A stretch of 64,000 bases of DNA from Prochilodus magdalenae (lineage: Eukaryota > Chordata > Actinopteri > Characiformes > Prochilodontidae): NCBI GenBank assembly GCA_024036415.1, contig JAMWET010007172.1, positions 51,031-115,030 of the forward strand, written 5' to 3'. The notes under the pieces were generated by a model. That model saw only the letters and a program-made list of their open reading frames with translations, searched no databases and was not told the origin of the DNA. The position numbers were made by a program, and so were the translations under genes. Shown one piece after another: positions 24,045 to 34,522 of the stretch. Each line of letters opens with the position of its first letter. The first letter of the stretch is position 1.

Positions 24045-24894
24045 GGAGAAAGGGAAAGAGAGACATGGAGGGAGAGAAGGAGAAAGGGAGGGAGGGAAAG
24101 TAAAAGAGAGGGGGAGAGACAGAGAGAGGAGGAAGAGAAAGAAAGAGAGAGGGAGAAAAACAGAGAGAGAGCGGGAGGGAGAAGGGGACAAAGAAAGACA
24201 GAGAAGAGGAAAAAGGGAGAGTGGGATGGAGGGAGAGAAAGAAAAAGGGAGGGAGAGAGAGGGAGGGAGGGAAATTGAAAGAAAGAGGGATGGGAAAGAG
24301 AGAGAGGGGAGGGAGAGAAAGAAAGAGAGATAGAGACAGAGGGAGAAAGAGAGAAAGATACAGAGTGAGGGAGAGAGAGAGAAGGAGAAAGGGAGAGAGG
24401 CATGGAGGGAGAGAGAGGGAGGGAAAGTGAAAAAGAGACAGATGGGGAGAGAGAGGGAGAAAAACTGAGTGAAGGAGGGAGAGAGAGGAGGGAGAAGGGA
24501 AGAGAGAGACAGAGTGAAGTAAAAAGGGAGAGAGGGAGAGAAAGAGAAAGGGAGGGGGAGGGAGGGAAATTAAAAGAAAGAGAGAAAGGGGGAAGACAGA
24601 GAGGGGAGAGGGAGAGGGAGGGAGGGAAAGTGAAAGAAAGAGAGGGGGGAAGGCAGAGGGAGGGGAGTGAGAAAGAAAGAGAGGGATGAGGGAGGGAGGG
24701 AGGGAGGAAGAGAAAGATTGAGAAAGAGAGGGGAAAAGAAACAGAATGAGGGAGGGAAAGAGACAGAGAGAGAGAGAGAGATAGGGGGAGAAAGGAGAGA
24801 GGGATGGAGGGAGAAAAAGAGAAAGTGAGGGAGAGAGAGAGGAGGAGAAAGGGAGAGAGGGATGGAGGGAGAGAAAGAGAAAGCGAGGAAGAGA

Positions 24895-24930
<36 letters not shown>

Positions 24931-25162
24931 GAGGAGAAAGGGAGAGAGGGAGGGAGAGAGAGAAAGAGAAAGTGAGGGAGAGAGAGAGGGGGGGGAGAAA
25001 GGGAGAGAGGGATGGAGGGAGAGAAAGAGAAAGCGAGGGAGAGAGAGAGAGAGAGAGAGGAGGAGAAAGGGAGAGAGGGATGGAGGGAGAGAAAGAGAAA
25101 GCGAGGAAGAGAGAGAGAGAGAGCGGGAGGAGGCGAGAGGGATGGAGATAGAGAAAGAGAAA

Positions 25163-25199
<37 letters not shown>

Positions 25200-25447
25200 A
25201 AGGAAGAGAGGGATGGAGAAAGAGAAAGTGAGGGAGAGAGAGAGAGAGAGAGAGGAGGAGAAAGGGAGAGAGGGATGGAGAAAGAGAAAGTGAGGGAGAG
25301 AGAGAGAGAGAGGAGGAGAAAGGGAGAGAGGGATGGAGGGAGAGAAAGAGAAAGCGAGGGAGAGAGAAAGCGGGAGGAGGAGAAAGGGTGAGAGGGATGG
25401 AGGGAGAGAAAGAGAAAGCGAGAGAGAGAGAGAGAGAGAGAGAGGGG
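23826..25447. repeat. 1.6-kb polypurine (GA-rich) tract
   Basis: Nearly pure A/G on the + strand for 1.6 kb: (GA)n with GGGA, GAAA and GGAGG variants, and a loose 60-70 bp higher-order unit (GAGAGGGATGGAGGGAGAGA recurring) in its second half. It causes a 699-codon minus-strand frame of Ser/Leu/Pro and several plus-strand Arg/Glu frames, all low-complexity artefacts. Purine-pyrimidine mirror symmetry makes triplex (H-DNA) formation plausible. It ends 495 bp before exon C. Confidence 0.95.
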
Positions 25448-25941
25448 GATATAGATGCATACGTCTCCCAGTGAATCATATTACAGGTGGGACACTGTAG
25501 TGTTGGGAGTCCTGCCCAAGGACTGGTGTAGCACAGCACAGCATCACCCAGACCGGGATACGAACCCCAGTCTCTGGCGGGTGGTGGTGGCTTCCTGGCG
25601 GGTGGTGGTGTTATCCCCTGAGCTCCACCAACCACTACACAGGGACTCCTCTGTTTTCTTTTCCTTCCATAATCCAAAACATCCTAAAGGTTTGATGTGG
25701 AGCTGCGTTGAGTGCAGTCGGGAACTCCGTGTGGAACACCAGGGCCTGGGAAACCCCTTGAGGCCTGTTTTGGTGAACCTGTGTTGGGATTGGACGTGTG
25801 TGCAGCTGTTCACAGCTGTGTAGGCTAGTCGTGTACTGGGCAGTGTGATGGTGGGTTTGGACGGGACGGAGGATGAGCCGTATGACCGGAGAAGGCCGCT
25901 CGCTTGTCGCTCCGCTGATTGTCGTTCCATGTGTTTTGCAG
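25448..25941 (+). other. intron sequence just upstream of exon C
   Basis: About 0.5 kb of unrepeated sequence, partly open in several frames, ending in the GTGTTTTGCAG acceptor of exon C. No other feature. Confidence 0.5.
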
Positions 25942-25986
25942 TGGCTGACGAGAGCAAACCTGGAGCCATGCAAGCCCAGAGAGCAG
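25942..25986 (+). CDS. pard3b: pard3b-like internal exon C (45-base small exon)
   Basis: A small exon of 45 bases: acceptor GTGTTTTGCAG, donor GAGCAG|GTAAGC. Two leading bases complete Val from exon B, 14 codons read ADESKPGAMQAQRA, and the trailing G is phase 1. The open frame and both splice sites agree, and the B-C join restores KSMDLVADE, a PAR-3 hallmark, which is why so short an exon can be called. Length 45 is a multiple of three but both flanking introns are phase 1, so skipping it would keep the frame; it could therefore be an alternatively used cassette (inference). It is isolated by introns of 10.3 kb and 8.5 kb, both filled with tandem repeats. Confidence 0.8.
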
Positions 25987-26094
25987 GTAAGCATGACCGC
26001 ACACATCGGCAGGTGTGGGTGTGTGTGGGTGAAGATCCGAGAGTCTAGAGGACTAACTGAACAGCCAGCAGTCTCTCAACTGTCTGTTTAAGCT

Positions 26095-26545
26095 GGTAGT
26101 ACCTCCAGGCTCCTGCAGATGGCGCTGCACGAGGACGATGGGGCTATGAATCCCTGTGGGATGTGAGTGATGGGATCCATAGATTGGGAAGAGGTGCTAC
26201 AGTGCAGGGAATGTCTCGTTCCGTGTGTGGAAAACGCTCCAGAGCAGATGTTAATGATTGGCTAACAGGAGTGACTGAGCATGTGGGCGTGGCCAAAGAC
26301 CATAGTGTGAAGGAAGTAGCTGAATCCGCAGGTGTGTGGAAGCGGCGTACGGTCGTACGGGTCTACCAGCAGTGGTAGTCTACAGGGACCACTCCTCGGA
26401 ATTGTGCCAGGGAAGGCATCCACCAAATCTGGCCCCAACTGAGCAATTCGTTGAGTGTCTAGAGTGTCTGATTATTGATGAGGCCTCCATCCAGGAACTT
26501 GTCCAGTCTAAGCCCCATCCGATCCCAGCTGTTGTTCATGCTCAT
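26095..26545 (+). pseudogene. transposase-like fragment, copy 1 (sense)
   Basis: Reads in broken frames as a protein with SVCGKRSRADVNDWLTGVTE, HVGVAKDHSVKEVAESAGVW, KRR, and VRVYQQW. The pattern of a helix-turn-helix ending VS.RTV.RVYQQW is that of Tc1-like transposase N-termini; the family is inferred. At least one frameshift and stops after YQQW. Its close inverted relative is at 28635-29100. Confidence 0.6.
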
Positions 26546-27404
26546 GGAGGTCTTGCGTGCTATTAGGTACGTTTAGGAATTCCGGAATTCTCTAAAGCAG
26601 GAAGTCGGGAAGTGCAGGTGGAAATCTGTAGGAGACTGTTAGAACCCAAACCACCTCGACCCAACACAAGTTGACTAAACCTGAGATTAGACAGGTATTC
26701 CCCTGTTAGCATTGGATCAGTGTTGAGCACGGTCGGTTTCCCATGGCTATCCATGTTTTCCGATGTTTACTCACCAACACGGACAAACAGATCGATGTGA
26801 AACGTCATTGTTGATCAACACTGGTGCGAGCACAGTTGCGAGGTGCGGTGTAAACTGAGCCGCACACTGATTCCGTGGGGTTCTGCGGTCTGATTATATT
26901 TGACCTCCTGCTCTGGCGATAAGCAGGACGCTATTCCTGGTGAGCGCTGGCGGGCTGATCCAGTATCGGCTGGAGGACGGGCTATTAGCCGTAATCTGAC
27001 TCTCCATCAGTGGAGCGCCGTTAGGCTGCCTCCACCAGGGCAGCTCACCTGTCTGCACCGCCGCTGGACGGTGTGGGAGCGAGAGCCGGAGGGCGGCCCT
27101 GCTGCCGGTGCTGCCGCTGCTGCTGGACTGATTGAGTTAGCACTCAAGCAAAGCGACGGGGCAGCAGCGCAAAACAGGCTCACACCTATGGAGACAATGA
27201 AACACCCACGGATAAACAGCTAGACGTATACAATCAAACCATTTATCTGCACGACAGCTGTATCTTCAGCAACCAAACACTGCATAACAAGAGCGTTAGC
27301 TCAGACTGTCTGACGGCACCCGCTGTAGACCCTCCATTAGTGTCATTCCCAGTGGGTCCAGCTTCCGTTCTTCCGCATATGAAGTCCGACTCAAGTTGTC
27401 CTGT
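26546..27404. other. intronic sequence with GC-rich complex segment
   Basis: About 26,860-27,230 is GC-rich, unrepetitive and open in one frame for 107 codons (26900-27223) with an Ala/Gly run; I do not recognise a protein and see no matching splice sites in phase with the gene. Possibly conserved non-coding DNA. Confidence 0.3.
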
Positions 27405-28628
27405 ACCTCTACGTGTCTAATCTACAGTCATACTGACCCTCACTCCTCTACGTGTCTAATCTACAGTCATACTGACCCTCACTCCTCTACGTGTCTAATG
27501 TACAATCATGCTGACCTCCACTCCTCTGTGTCTAATCTACAATCATGCTGATCTTCACTCCTCTCTGTGTCTAATCTACAGTCATGCTGACCCTCACTCC
27601 TCTGTGTCTAATCTATAGTCATGCTGACCCTCACTCCTCTCTGTGTCTAATCTAGTCATACTGACCCTCACTCCTCTACGTGTCTAATCTACAGTCATAC
27701 TGTCCTTCACTCCTCTGTGTCTAATCTAGTCATACTGACCCTCACTCCTCTACGTGTCTAATCTACAGTCATGCTGACCCTCACTCCTCTCTGTGTCTAA
27801 TCTACAGTCATACTGACCCTCACTCCTCTACGTGTCTAATCTACAGTCATACTGACCCTCACTCCTCTCTGTGTCTAATCTACAGTCATACTGACCCTCA
27901 CTCCTCTACGTGTCTAATGTACAATCATGCTGACCTCCACTCCTCTGTGTCTAATCTACAGTCATACTGACCCTCACTCCTCTCTGTGTCTAATCTACAG
28001 TCATACTGACCCTCACTCCTCTGTGTCTAATCTACAGTCATACTGACCCTCACTCCTCTCTGTGTCTAATCTACAGTCATACTGACCCTCACTCCTCTAC
28101 GTGTCTAATGTACAATCATGCTGACCTCCACTCCTCTGTGTCTAATCTACAGTCATACTGACCCTCACTCCTCTACGTGTCTAATCTACAGTCATACTGA
28201 CCCTCACTCCTCTACTTGTCTAATGTACAATCATGCTGACCCTCACTCCTCTGTGTCTAATCTACAGTCATACTGACCCTCACTCCTCTCTGTGTCTAAT
28301 CTACAGTCATACTGTCCCTCACTCCTCTGTGTCTAATCTACAGTCATACTGACCCTCACTCCTCTCTGTGTCTAATCTACAGTCATACTGACCCTCACTC
28401 CTCTGTGTCTAATCTACAGTCATACTGACCCTCACTCCTCTCTGTGTCTAATCTACAGTCATACTGACCCTCACTCCTCTACGTGTCTAATCTACAATCA
28501 TGCTGACCTCCACTCCTCTGTGTCTAATCTACAGCCATACTGACCCTCACTCCTCTCTGTGTCTAATCTACAGTCATACTGTCCCTCACTCCTCTGTGTC
28601 TAATCTACAGTCATACTGACCCTGACTC
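27405..28628. repeat. minisatellite, 36-39 bp unit, about 32 copies
   Basis: Unit: TGTCTAATCTACAGTCATAC then TGACCCTCACTCCTCT followed by ACG, CTG or nothing. Three length classes (36, 38, 39) alternate in a patterned way, suggesting duplication of multi-unit blocks. The same unit forms a second array at 29838-30735. Confidence 0.95.
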
Positions 28629-28634
28629 CTCTAC

Positions 28635-29100
28635 GGTACCTACTACCATGCAAACACCTCCACCAGCTCCAACGACAGCTGGGATTGGACTGGACAAGTG
28701 TCTGGATGGAGGCCACATCAATGTTCAGACACTCTAGACACTCAACCAATTGCGCAGTTGGGGCGAGATTTGGTGGATGCCTTCCCTGGCACAATTCCGA
28801 AGAGAATTCCTGTAGACTGGGATTTTAGCCACTGCTGGTAGACCCGTATGACCATACGCCGCTTCCACACACTTGCAGATCCAGCTACTTCCTTCACACC
28901 ATGGTCTTTGGCCACGCCCACATGCTCAGTCACTCCTTTTAGCCAATCATTAACATCTGCTCTGGAGCGTTTTCCACACATGGAGCGAGACATTCCCTGC
29001 ACCTCTTCCCAATCTATGGATCCCGTCACTAACACCCCACAGGTATTCACAGCCCCATTATCCTTATGCAGCGCCATCTGCAGGAGCCTGGAGTTACTGC
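28635..29100 (-). pseudogene. transposase-like fragment, copy 2 (inverted)
   Basis: On the minus strand a 111-codon frame (28742-29077) reads EEVQGMSRSMCGKRSRADVN, DWLKGVTEHVGVAKDHGVKE and IRVYQQWLKSQSTG, and a following frame NLAPTAQLVECLECLNIDVA. It is the same sequence as 26095-26545, in opposite orientation, and less broken. Likely N-terminal half of a Tc1-like transposase; no catalytic half follows. The two copies flank the 27.4-28.6 kb minisatellite. Confidence 0.6.
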
Positions 29101-29837
29101 CGCCTTGAACAGGGTAGCTTAGTCATACTAGCCGTACTTGTGATCCTAATTTCTGCTCCACCTTAAATGGAGCAGTGGTTACATACTAGCATCTGAATGT
29201 ATGCCTGGCTGCTACTGTGGCACCATTTAAGGTGGAATGGGAAATTTCCATTGACTTTCCTGATCTGTAGGCAAGTGGGTTATCTGACATCTACTCGGAA
29301 ACATTTCTTGAGAAATGAGAAGCTTGTACTGGGTGGCAGATTGGACTGGGAATTGAAGGAATGAAGGGTGGTCTCGGACCACTCTCTCTCTCTTCCCCTC
29401 TCTCTCCCTCTTTCCCTGTGTCTCTCGGCCGCTGGCTGCTTCTTTGGAGTGTGTGTTTACAGATGTGAGAGCGGATGAGTATGGACAGGTCTCAGACGGC
29501 TTTGCTGACGCACTCGTTTTTTCCTGCCCCTCCCTCCCTCGCTCGTTCCTTTCTTTCTCCAGCGCCAGCGGCCCCTCTGTGCACTCGGACATATTTCATT
29601 ACGGGGACGGCCTTTAAGAGACGACCACTCGCACTTTAATCTCACTAAAACCTCCCAGCTAAAACACTCCATCACTCTCTCGCTCTCGCGCACTCGCTCT
29701 CTCGCGCTCCCTCTCTTCCTCCTTCTCCTGTTCTGTACATTTCCCGTCTTCATCTTCCCCTCCTGCCTTTTTAATCAGAGCGGATCAGCAATACTTTCAA
29801 GTAGTGCATAATTCTATACTGCTGTTTATTTAACTTT
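29101..29837. other. intronic spacer with small palindromic element and CT-rich sequence
   Basis: After the palindrome (29151-29236) comes CT-rich, non-repeated sequence (29,380-29,760) without recognisable coding content. Confidence 0.4.
29151..29236. repeat. short inverted-repeat element (CTCCACCTTAAATGGAG)
   Basis: TCCACCTTAAATGG at about 29157-29170 is repeated inverted as CCATTTAAGGTGGA at 29223-29236. The left arm itself holds an 8-bp palindrome CTGCTCCA/TGGAGCAG. Looks like a miniature element; related CCACCTTAAAT words form the array at 14340-14665. Confidence 0.6.
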
Positions 29838-30735
29838 AGCTTCTCTATGTGTCTAATCTACAGTCATACTGACCCTCACTCTAATCTGTGTCTAATCTAC
29901 AGTCATACTGACCCTCACTTCTCTACATGTCTGATCTACAGTCATGTTGAGCCTCACTCCAATCTGTGTCTTATCTACAGTCATACTGACCCTCACTTCT
30001 CTACGTGTCTAATCTACAGTCATACTGACCCTCACTCCTCTACGTGTCTAATCAACAGTCATACTGACCCTCACTCCTCTACGTATCTAATCTATAGTCA
30101 TACTGACCCTCACTCCTCTATGTGTCTAATCTACAGTCATACTGACCCTCACTCCTCTACGTGTCTAAGCTACAGTCGTACTGACCCTCACTCCAGTCTG
30201 TGTCTAATCTACAGTCATACTGACCCTCACTCCTCTATGTGTCTAATCTACAGTCATGCTGTCCCTCACTTCTCTATGTGTCTAATCTACAGTCATGCTG
30301 TCCCTCACTTCTCTACGTGTCTGATCTACAGTCATACTGAGCCTCACTCCAATCTATGTCTAATCTAAAGTCATGCTGACCCTCACTTCTCTACGTGTCT
30401 GATCTACAGTCATACTGAGCCTCACTCCAATCTGTGTCTAATCTACAGTCATGCTGACCCTCACTCCTCTATGTGTCTAATCTACAGTCACACTGACCCT
30501 CACTCCTCTACGTGTCTAATCTACAGTCATGCTGACCCTTACTCCTCTATGTATCTAATCTACAGTCACACTGACCCTCATTCTTCTATGTGTCTAATCT
30601 ACAGTCATACTGACCCTTACTCCTCTCTGTGTCTAATCTACAGTCATGCTGACCCTTTCTCCTCTGTGTCTAATCTACAGTCACATTGACCCTTTTCTCC
30701 TCTGTATCTAATCTACATACATACTGACCCTCACT
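29838..30735. repeat. second array of the 39-bp minisatellite, about 23 copies
   Basis: Same unit as 27405-28628 (TGTCTAATCTACAGTCATAC). Here most units are 39 bp, so a frame of 173 codons stays open (CLIYSHTDPHS repeats); an artefact. Variants CCAATCTGTG and CTTCTCTACG mark sub-blocks not seen in the first array. Confidence 0.95.
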
Positions 30736-31085
30736 CCAAGCCTTTCCCCCTCTCCTGTCGCTCCTCCACTGTGCCTTGAGGGTTTGCTAGTATGTATTGT
30801 ATGTACTACATGTTCTTAGTAATCAGACTTCTCCATATAAGGCAGTTGTATGGGTTCCTAGTGGCCAGAAGCCAAGAAGCTGCTAGAGGCTCGACTGCAC
30901 ACTCAGGAACAGAGCTGCACATGTTCAGCGTGGCCTGAGTGTGCGGTGCTAACACAGTCTGCACTGGTTCCACTGGAACAGCTGGAATAGGACGGTACCT
31001 GTTCACTGTGCTGGTGACTGAGGAGGAATACAGAGGAGTCTGATTGTTCTAACACACACAGCTGTGCTGAACACCCCCACCCCCC

Positions 31086-31129
<44 letters not shown>

Positions 31130-31317
31130 CCCCCCCACACACACACACACACTGCCCTGTCAGTGTCACAGCTGTGCTGAGAGAGTCCAGTCGTGGCTCT
31201 GGGGTCAGAGACTGACCAGCACAGTTCCAGCTGAATGGATTACACACAGCATCATTCACAACCCAGCACTGACTCCTGATCACCACTCACCAGCCCAGCT
31301 GTGAACACTCAGCACCT
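30736..31317. other. intronic spacer with (CA)n tract
   Basis: No gene. An interrupted (CA)n tract lies at 31087-31155. The rest is unrepeated. Confidence 0.6.
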
Positions 31318-32335
31318 GTCTGCCTGCACTCCTTTACTCCTTCCCCCCCTCCCTTCTTTACTTCCTCCGTTCTTTACTCCCTACCTTCTTTACTTCTTTA
31401 CTCCCTCCCTTCTTTACTCCCTCCCTTCTTTACTCACTCCCTTCTTTACTCACTCCCTTCTTTACTCCCTCCCTTCTTTACTCACTCCCTTCTTCACTCC
31501 CTCCCTTCTTCACTCCCTCCCTTCTTTACTTCCTCCCTTCTTTACTTCTTTACTCCCTCCCTTCTTTACTTCTTTACTCCCTCCCTACTTTACTCCCTCC
31601 CTTCTTTACTTTCTCCCTTCTTTACTCTCTCCCTTCTTTACTCCCTCCCTTCTTTACTCCTTTTACCCTCCCTTCTTTTCCCCCCTCCCTTCTTTACTCC
31701 CTCCCTTCTTCACACCCTCCCTTCTTTACTCCCTCCCTTCTTTACTCTGTCCCTTCGTTACTCCCTCCCTTCTTTACTTCCTCCCTTCTTTACTTCTTTA
31801 CTCCCTCCCTTCTTTACTCCCTCCCTTCTTTACTCCTTTTACCCTCCCTTCTTTTCCCCCTCCCTTCTTTACTCCCTCCCTTCTTCACACCCTCCCTTCT
31901 TTACTCCCTCCCTTCTTTACTCTGTCCCATCGTTACTCCCTCCCTTCTTTACTTCCTCCCTTCTTTACTTCTTTACTCCCTCCCTTCTTTACTCCCTCCC
32001 TTCTTTACTCTCTCCCTTCTTTACTCCCTCCCTTCTTTACTCCTTTTACCCTCCTTTCTTTTCCCCCTCCCTTCTTTACTCCCTCCCTTCTTCACTCCCT
32101 CCCTTCTTTTCCCCCTCCCTTCTTTACTCCCTCCCTTCTTTACTTCTTTACTCCCTCCCTTCTTTACTCCCTCCCTTCTTTACTTCTTTACTCCCTCCCT
32201 TCTTTACTCCCTCCCTTCTTTACTTCTTTACTCCTTTACTCTTCCTCTTCTTTACTCCTTTACTCCTTTTCCCCCTCCCTTCTTTACTCCCTCCCTTCTT
32301 TACTCCTTTACTCCCTCCCTTTGTTATTCCTTCAT
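31318..32335. repeat. pyrimidine-only tandem array (CTCCCTCCCTTCTTTA)
   Basis: About 60 copies of a 15-17 bp CCCTCCCTTCTTTACT unit with longer composite blocks, e.g. TTTTACCCTCCCTTCTTTTC recurring at about 31655, 31830 and 32045 (spacing near 175-215), so a higher-order repeat is present. Almost no purines other than the A of TTTACT. The 364-codon frame (SLLPPFFT repeats) is an artefact. Confidence 0.95.
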
Positions 32336-32469
32336 CTCCTAGTTGGAGCTATGGCCAGTCGTGACGGAGCTCCGTACACTCTGGTGCTATTATAATAATA
32401 GCAGTGTGGGGAGCAGGACCGTCCTTACTGATCGGTGCTGCTTGGGAACAGAGGGAGGAGCTTTGACTG

Positions 32470-32948
32470 CACATGTCCACTCTGTCCTGCATGTCCACTC
32501 TGTCCTGCATGTCCACTCTGTCCTGCATGTCCAGTCTGTCCCGCATGTCCACTCTGTCCTGCATGTCCAGTCTGTCCCGCATGTCCACTCTGTCCTGCAT
32601 GTCCAGTCTGTCCTGCATGTCCACTCTATGCTGCATGTCCAGTCTGTCCTGCATGTCCACTCTGTCCTGCATGTCCACTCTGTCCTGCATGTCCAGTCTG
32701 TCCCGCATGTCCACTCTGTCCTGCATGTCCAGTCTGTCCCGCATGTCCACTCTGTCCTGCATGTCCACTCTATGCTGCATGTCCACTCTATGCTGCATGT
32801 CCAGTCTGTCCTGCATGTCCAGTCTGTCCTGCATGTCCAGTCTGTCCTGCATGTCCACTCTGTCCTGCATGTCCAGTCTGTCCTGCATGTCCACTCTGTC
32901 CTGCATGTCCACTCTGTCCTGCATGTCCACTCTGTCCTGCATGTCCTC
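32470..32948. repeat. 18-bp minisatellite, about 26 copies (CATGTCCACTCTGTCCTG)
   Basis: Perfectly phased 18-bp units with three variant positions (ACTC/AGTC, CTG/CCG, TGTCC/TATGC). All six frames are open across it because 18 is a multiple of three, producing frames up to 334 codons; none is supported as a gene. Confidence 0.97.
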
Positions 32949-33344
32949 AACTGCCTGTTTTTTTTTCTTCCACTCTTTCCAGAACACGGACTCCTCTGTT
33001 TCTCGCTCGTCGTTCCGTCCGTCCTCCTTTTTGTATTCATCTGGCTCCCATTGTTGTTCTTCCTTTCATTCCTTTCAACACTTCTTCTGCTTGTCTTTGG
33101 CTTCCATCTCTGTGTCCAGGTCCTCCTCCTCTCCTCCTTCCTCTCTCCATTCATCGCTCTTCTCCTACCCTGCTTCCTGTCACTCTTCCTCTTCTTTCTT
33201 CAAAGGTGTTGGGATTTGGATACGAGGTTGCCTTCCTAGTCTTCTTATTCTTCTTTCTTCCTCTCTCTTGCTTTCGCTCTCTCTTCCTTCTACTGTGCTA
33301 TCTCTCACGCTTTCTTTTACATGCCTGGAGGCCTTTTAGTTCAA
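32949..33344. other. CT-rich intronic sequence
   Basis: Pyrimidine-rich, degenerate, with CTTCCTCT words; no gene recognised. Confidence 0.5.
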
Positions 33345-34205
33345 CAATGTTCCATGTCCTATCAAACCCAGGAATTCATCAGGAATCCATGCTAGGAATT
33401 GGCCCATGGCTTCCAGGTTGGCCACAGGGAAGCACCTAGCAGTAGGAGGTTCAAGTTTGGGTGCAGCCTGTACAATTGAAAGTGGGCTCTGATTCCCGGT
33501 TGGGCCACCTCTAGCCTGGATACAAGATGAGGTATAGTCGGACATGGAGGTGTACAGGTTCCATATGGCATCCTGCAGCACACTTGCCCACAGATGATCC
33601 AGCTGGGCCCATAGATCCTGCACTCTCGCAGGTTGCCAACGTTGGTGTTCCAGCTGCTGATAAATCTGGAGACCGGCCAGGCTAAGGAAGTGTTGGGACC
33701 TGGCGAGGACATTCCTGGGAAACCTTTGCAGTGTGTGGCCGAGCTTTATCCAGCTGGACAATGCCGGTCGGAAGCCCTGCCATGAGCGGCAACACATGTG
33801 GCCGGAGGACATCCTGCATACCGTCAAATGCGATGGCTCCCCAGATCATCGCACCAGCAGTTGGGGCAGTGTGTTGCTCCACAGCAAAGGCAGGACTGAG
33901 GAGCTCACCACCAGGCCTCCACACTCAAACCGTCCGTCGTTGGATCCCCAGATCCAGTCCAGGCTCATTGGTCATGTCGCCACTGCAAGCGAAGGTGGCT
34001 GGCTGTCAATGATGGGCACATAATGGGCACCAGATTTCTCTTTGCATGGAAGTGTGTGGAAACGGTCCAGGCAGAGACAAGGGTGTGCACTGACGATGCC
34101 ACCCATGTCGGGATGGTAGATGCTATGGGAGCTGCTCGGGCTTCTCAGCGGGTCCTGGTGATCTGTCCGGGCCATCCGGAGCCTGTTCCCTGTGTGGGCG
34201 TACCC
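33345..34205 (-). pseudogene. Tc1/mariner transposase pseudogene (DDE domain)
   Basis: On the minus strand the translation, spread over three frames, follows a Tc1-like transposase. From N to C it has a sequence ending in the first catalytic region near 34,000, then CGG..SFAVEQHTA, GAMIWGAIAFDG (about 33,830), LRPHVLPLMAGLP, the second Asp region QLDKARPHTA (about 33,730-33,757; commonly QQDNARPHTA), TLPWPGRSP, and near 33,490-33,550 NLYTSM...SSCIQARGGPTG at the C-terminal end. Frame changes and stops break it, so it is inactive. No terminal repeats were found. It sits antisense in the intron before exon D. Confidence 0.8.
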
Positions 34206-34522
34206 TCATGTAACTAGACCAGACCTGTAATCATGTGTATGTCAGCCCGAGACCGAACCGCACACCGACCGTTACAGCAGTCTGACTTTATTCCTTTATT
34301 TCTCTTTCTCAATATTATCTTCTGCTTTTCAACTCCACCCCCAACATTCCTGTTTACCTGTTCTCCTTCATCCCCACGTTCTCCTTCTTGTTCGGTTAAC
34401 CGCCAATTTTCACGGTTCCTGTGTTCATTAAAACATTTGCCAACGTAATGTTCTCCCTCCATCCTACTAACCTTTCAACCACCCTTCCCACCATCACTGA
34501 CCCCTCACTCCCCCTCTTTCAG
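34206..34522 (+). other. 3-prime end of intron before exon D
   Basis: Pyrimidine-rich intron end leading to the CCCCTCTTTCAG acceptor. Nothing else recognised. Confidence 0.6.

Noticed and set aside
23578..25677. 699-codon minus-strand frame of Ser/Leu/Pro
   Set aside because: It is the complement of a GA-rich polypurine tract; composition is entirely low-complexity.
26900..27223. 107-codon Ala/Gly-containing frame as a coding exon
   Set aside because: No in-phase splice sites and no recognised homology; GC-rich composition alone can explain the open frame.
27405..30735. Array of short repeats resembling a CRISPR
   Set aside because: There are no unique spacers between repeats; units are directly adjacent and the context is vertebrate.
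31301..33439. Frames of 250-364 codons over the CTCCCTTCTTTA and CATGTCCACTCTGTCCTG arrays (Cys-rich CPLCPACP frame looked like a metallothionein or keratin-associated protein)
   Set aside because: All six frames are open across the 18-bp repeat and none has independent coding evidence.
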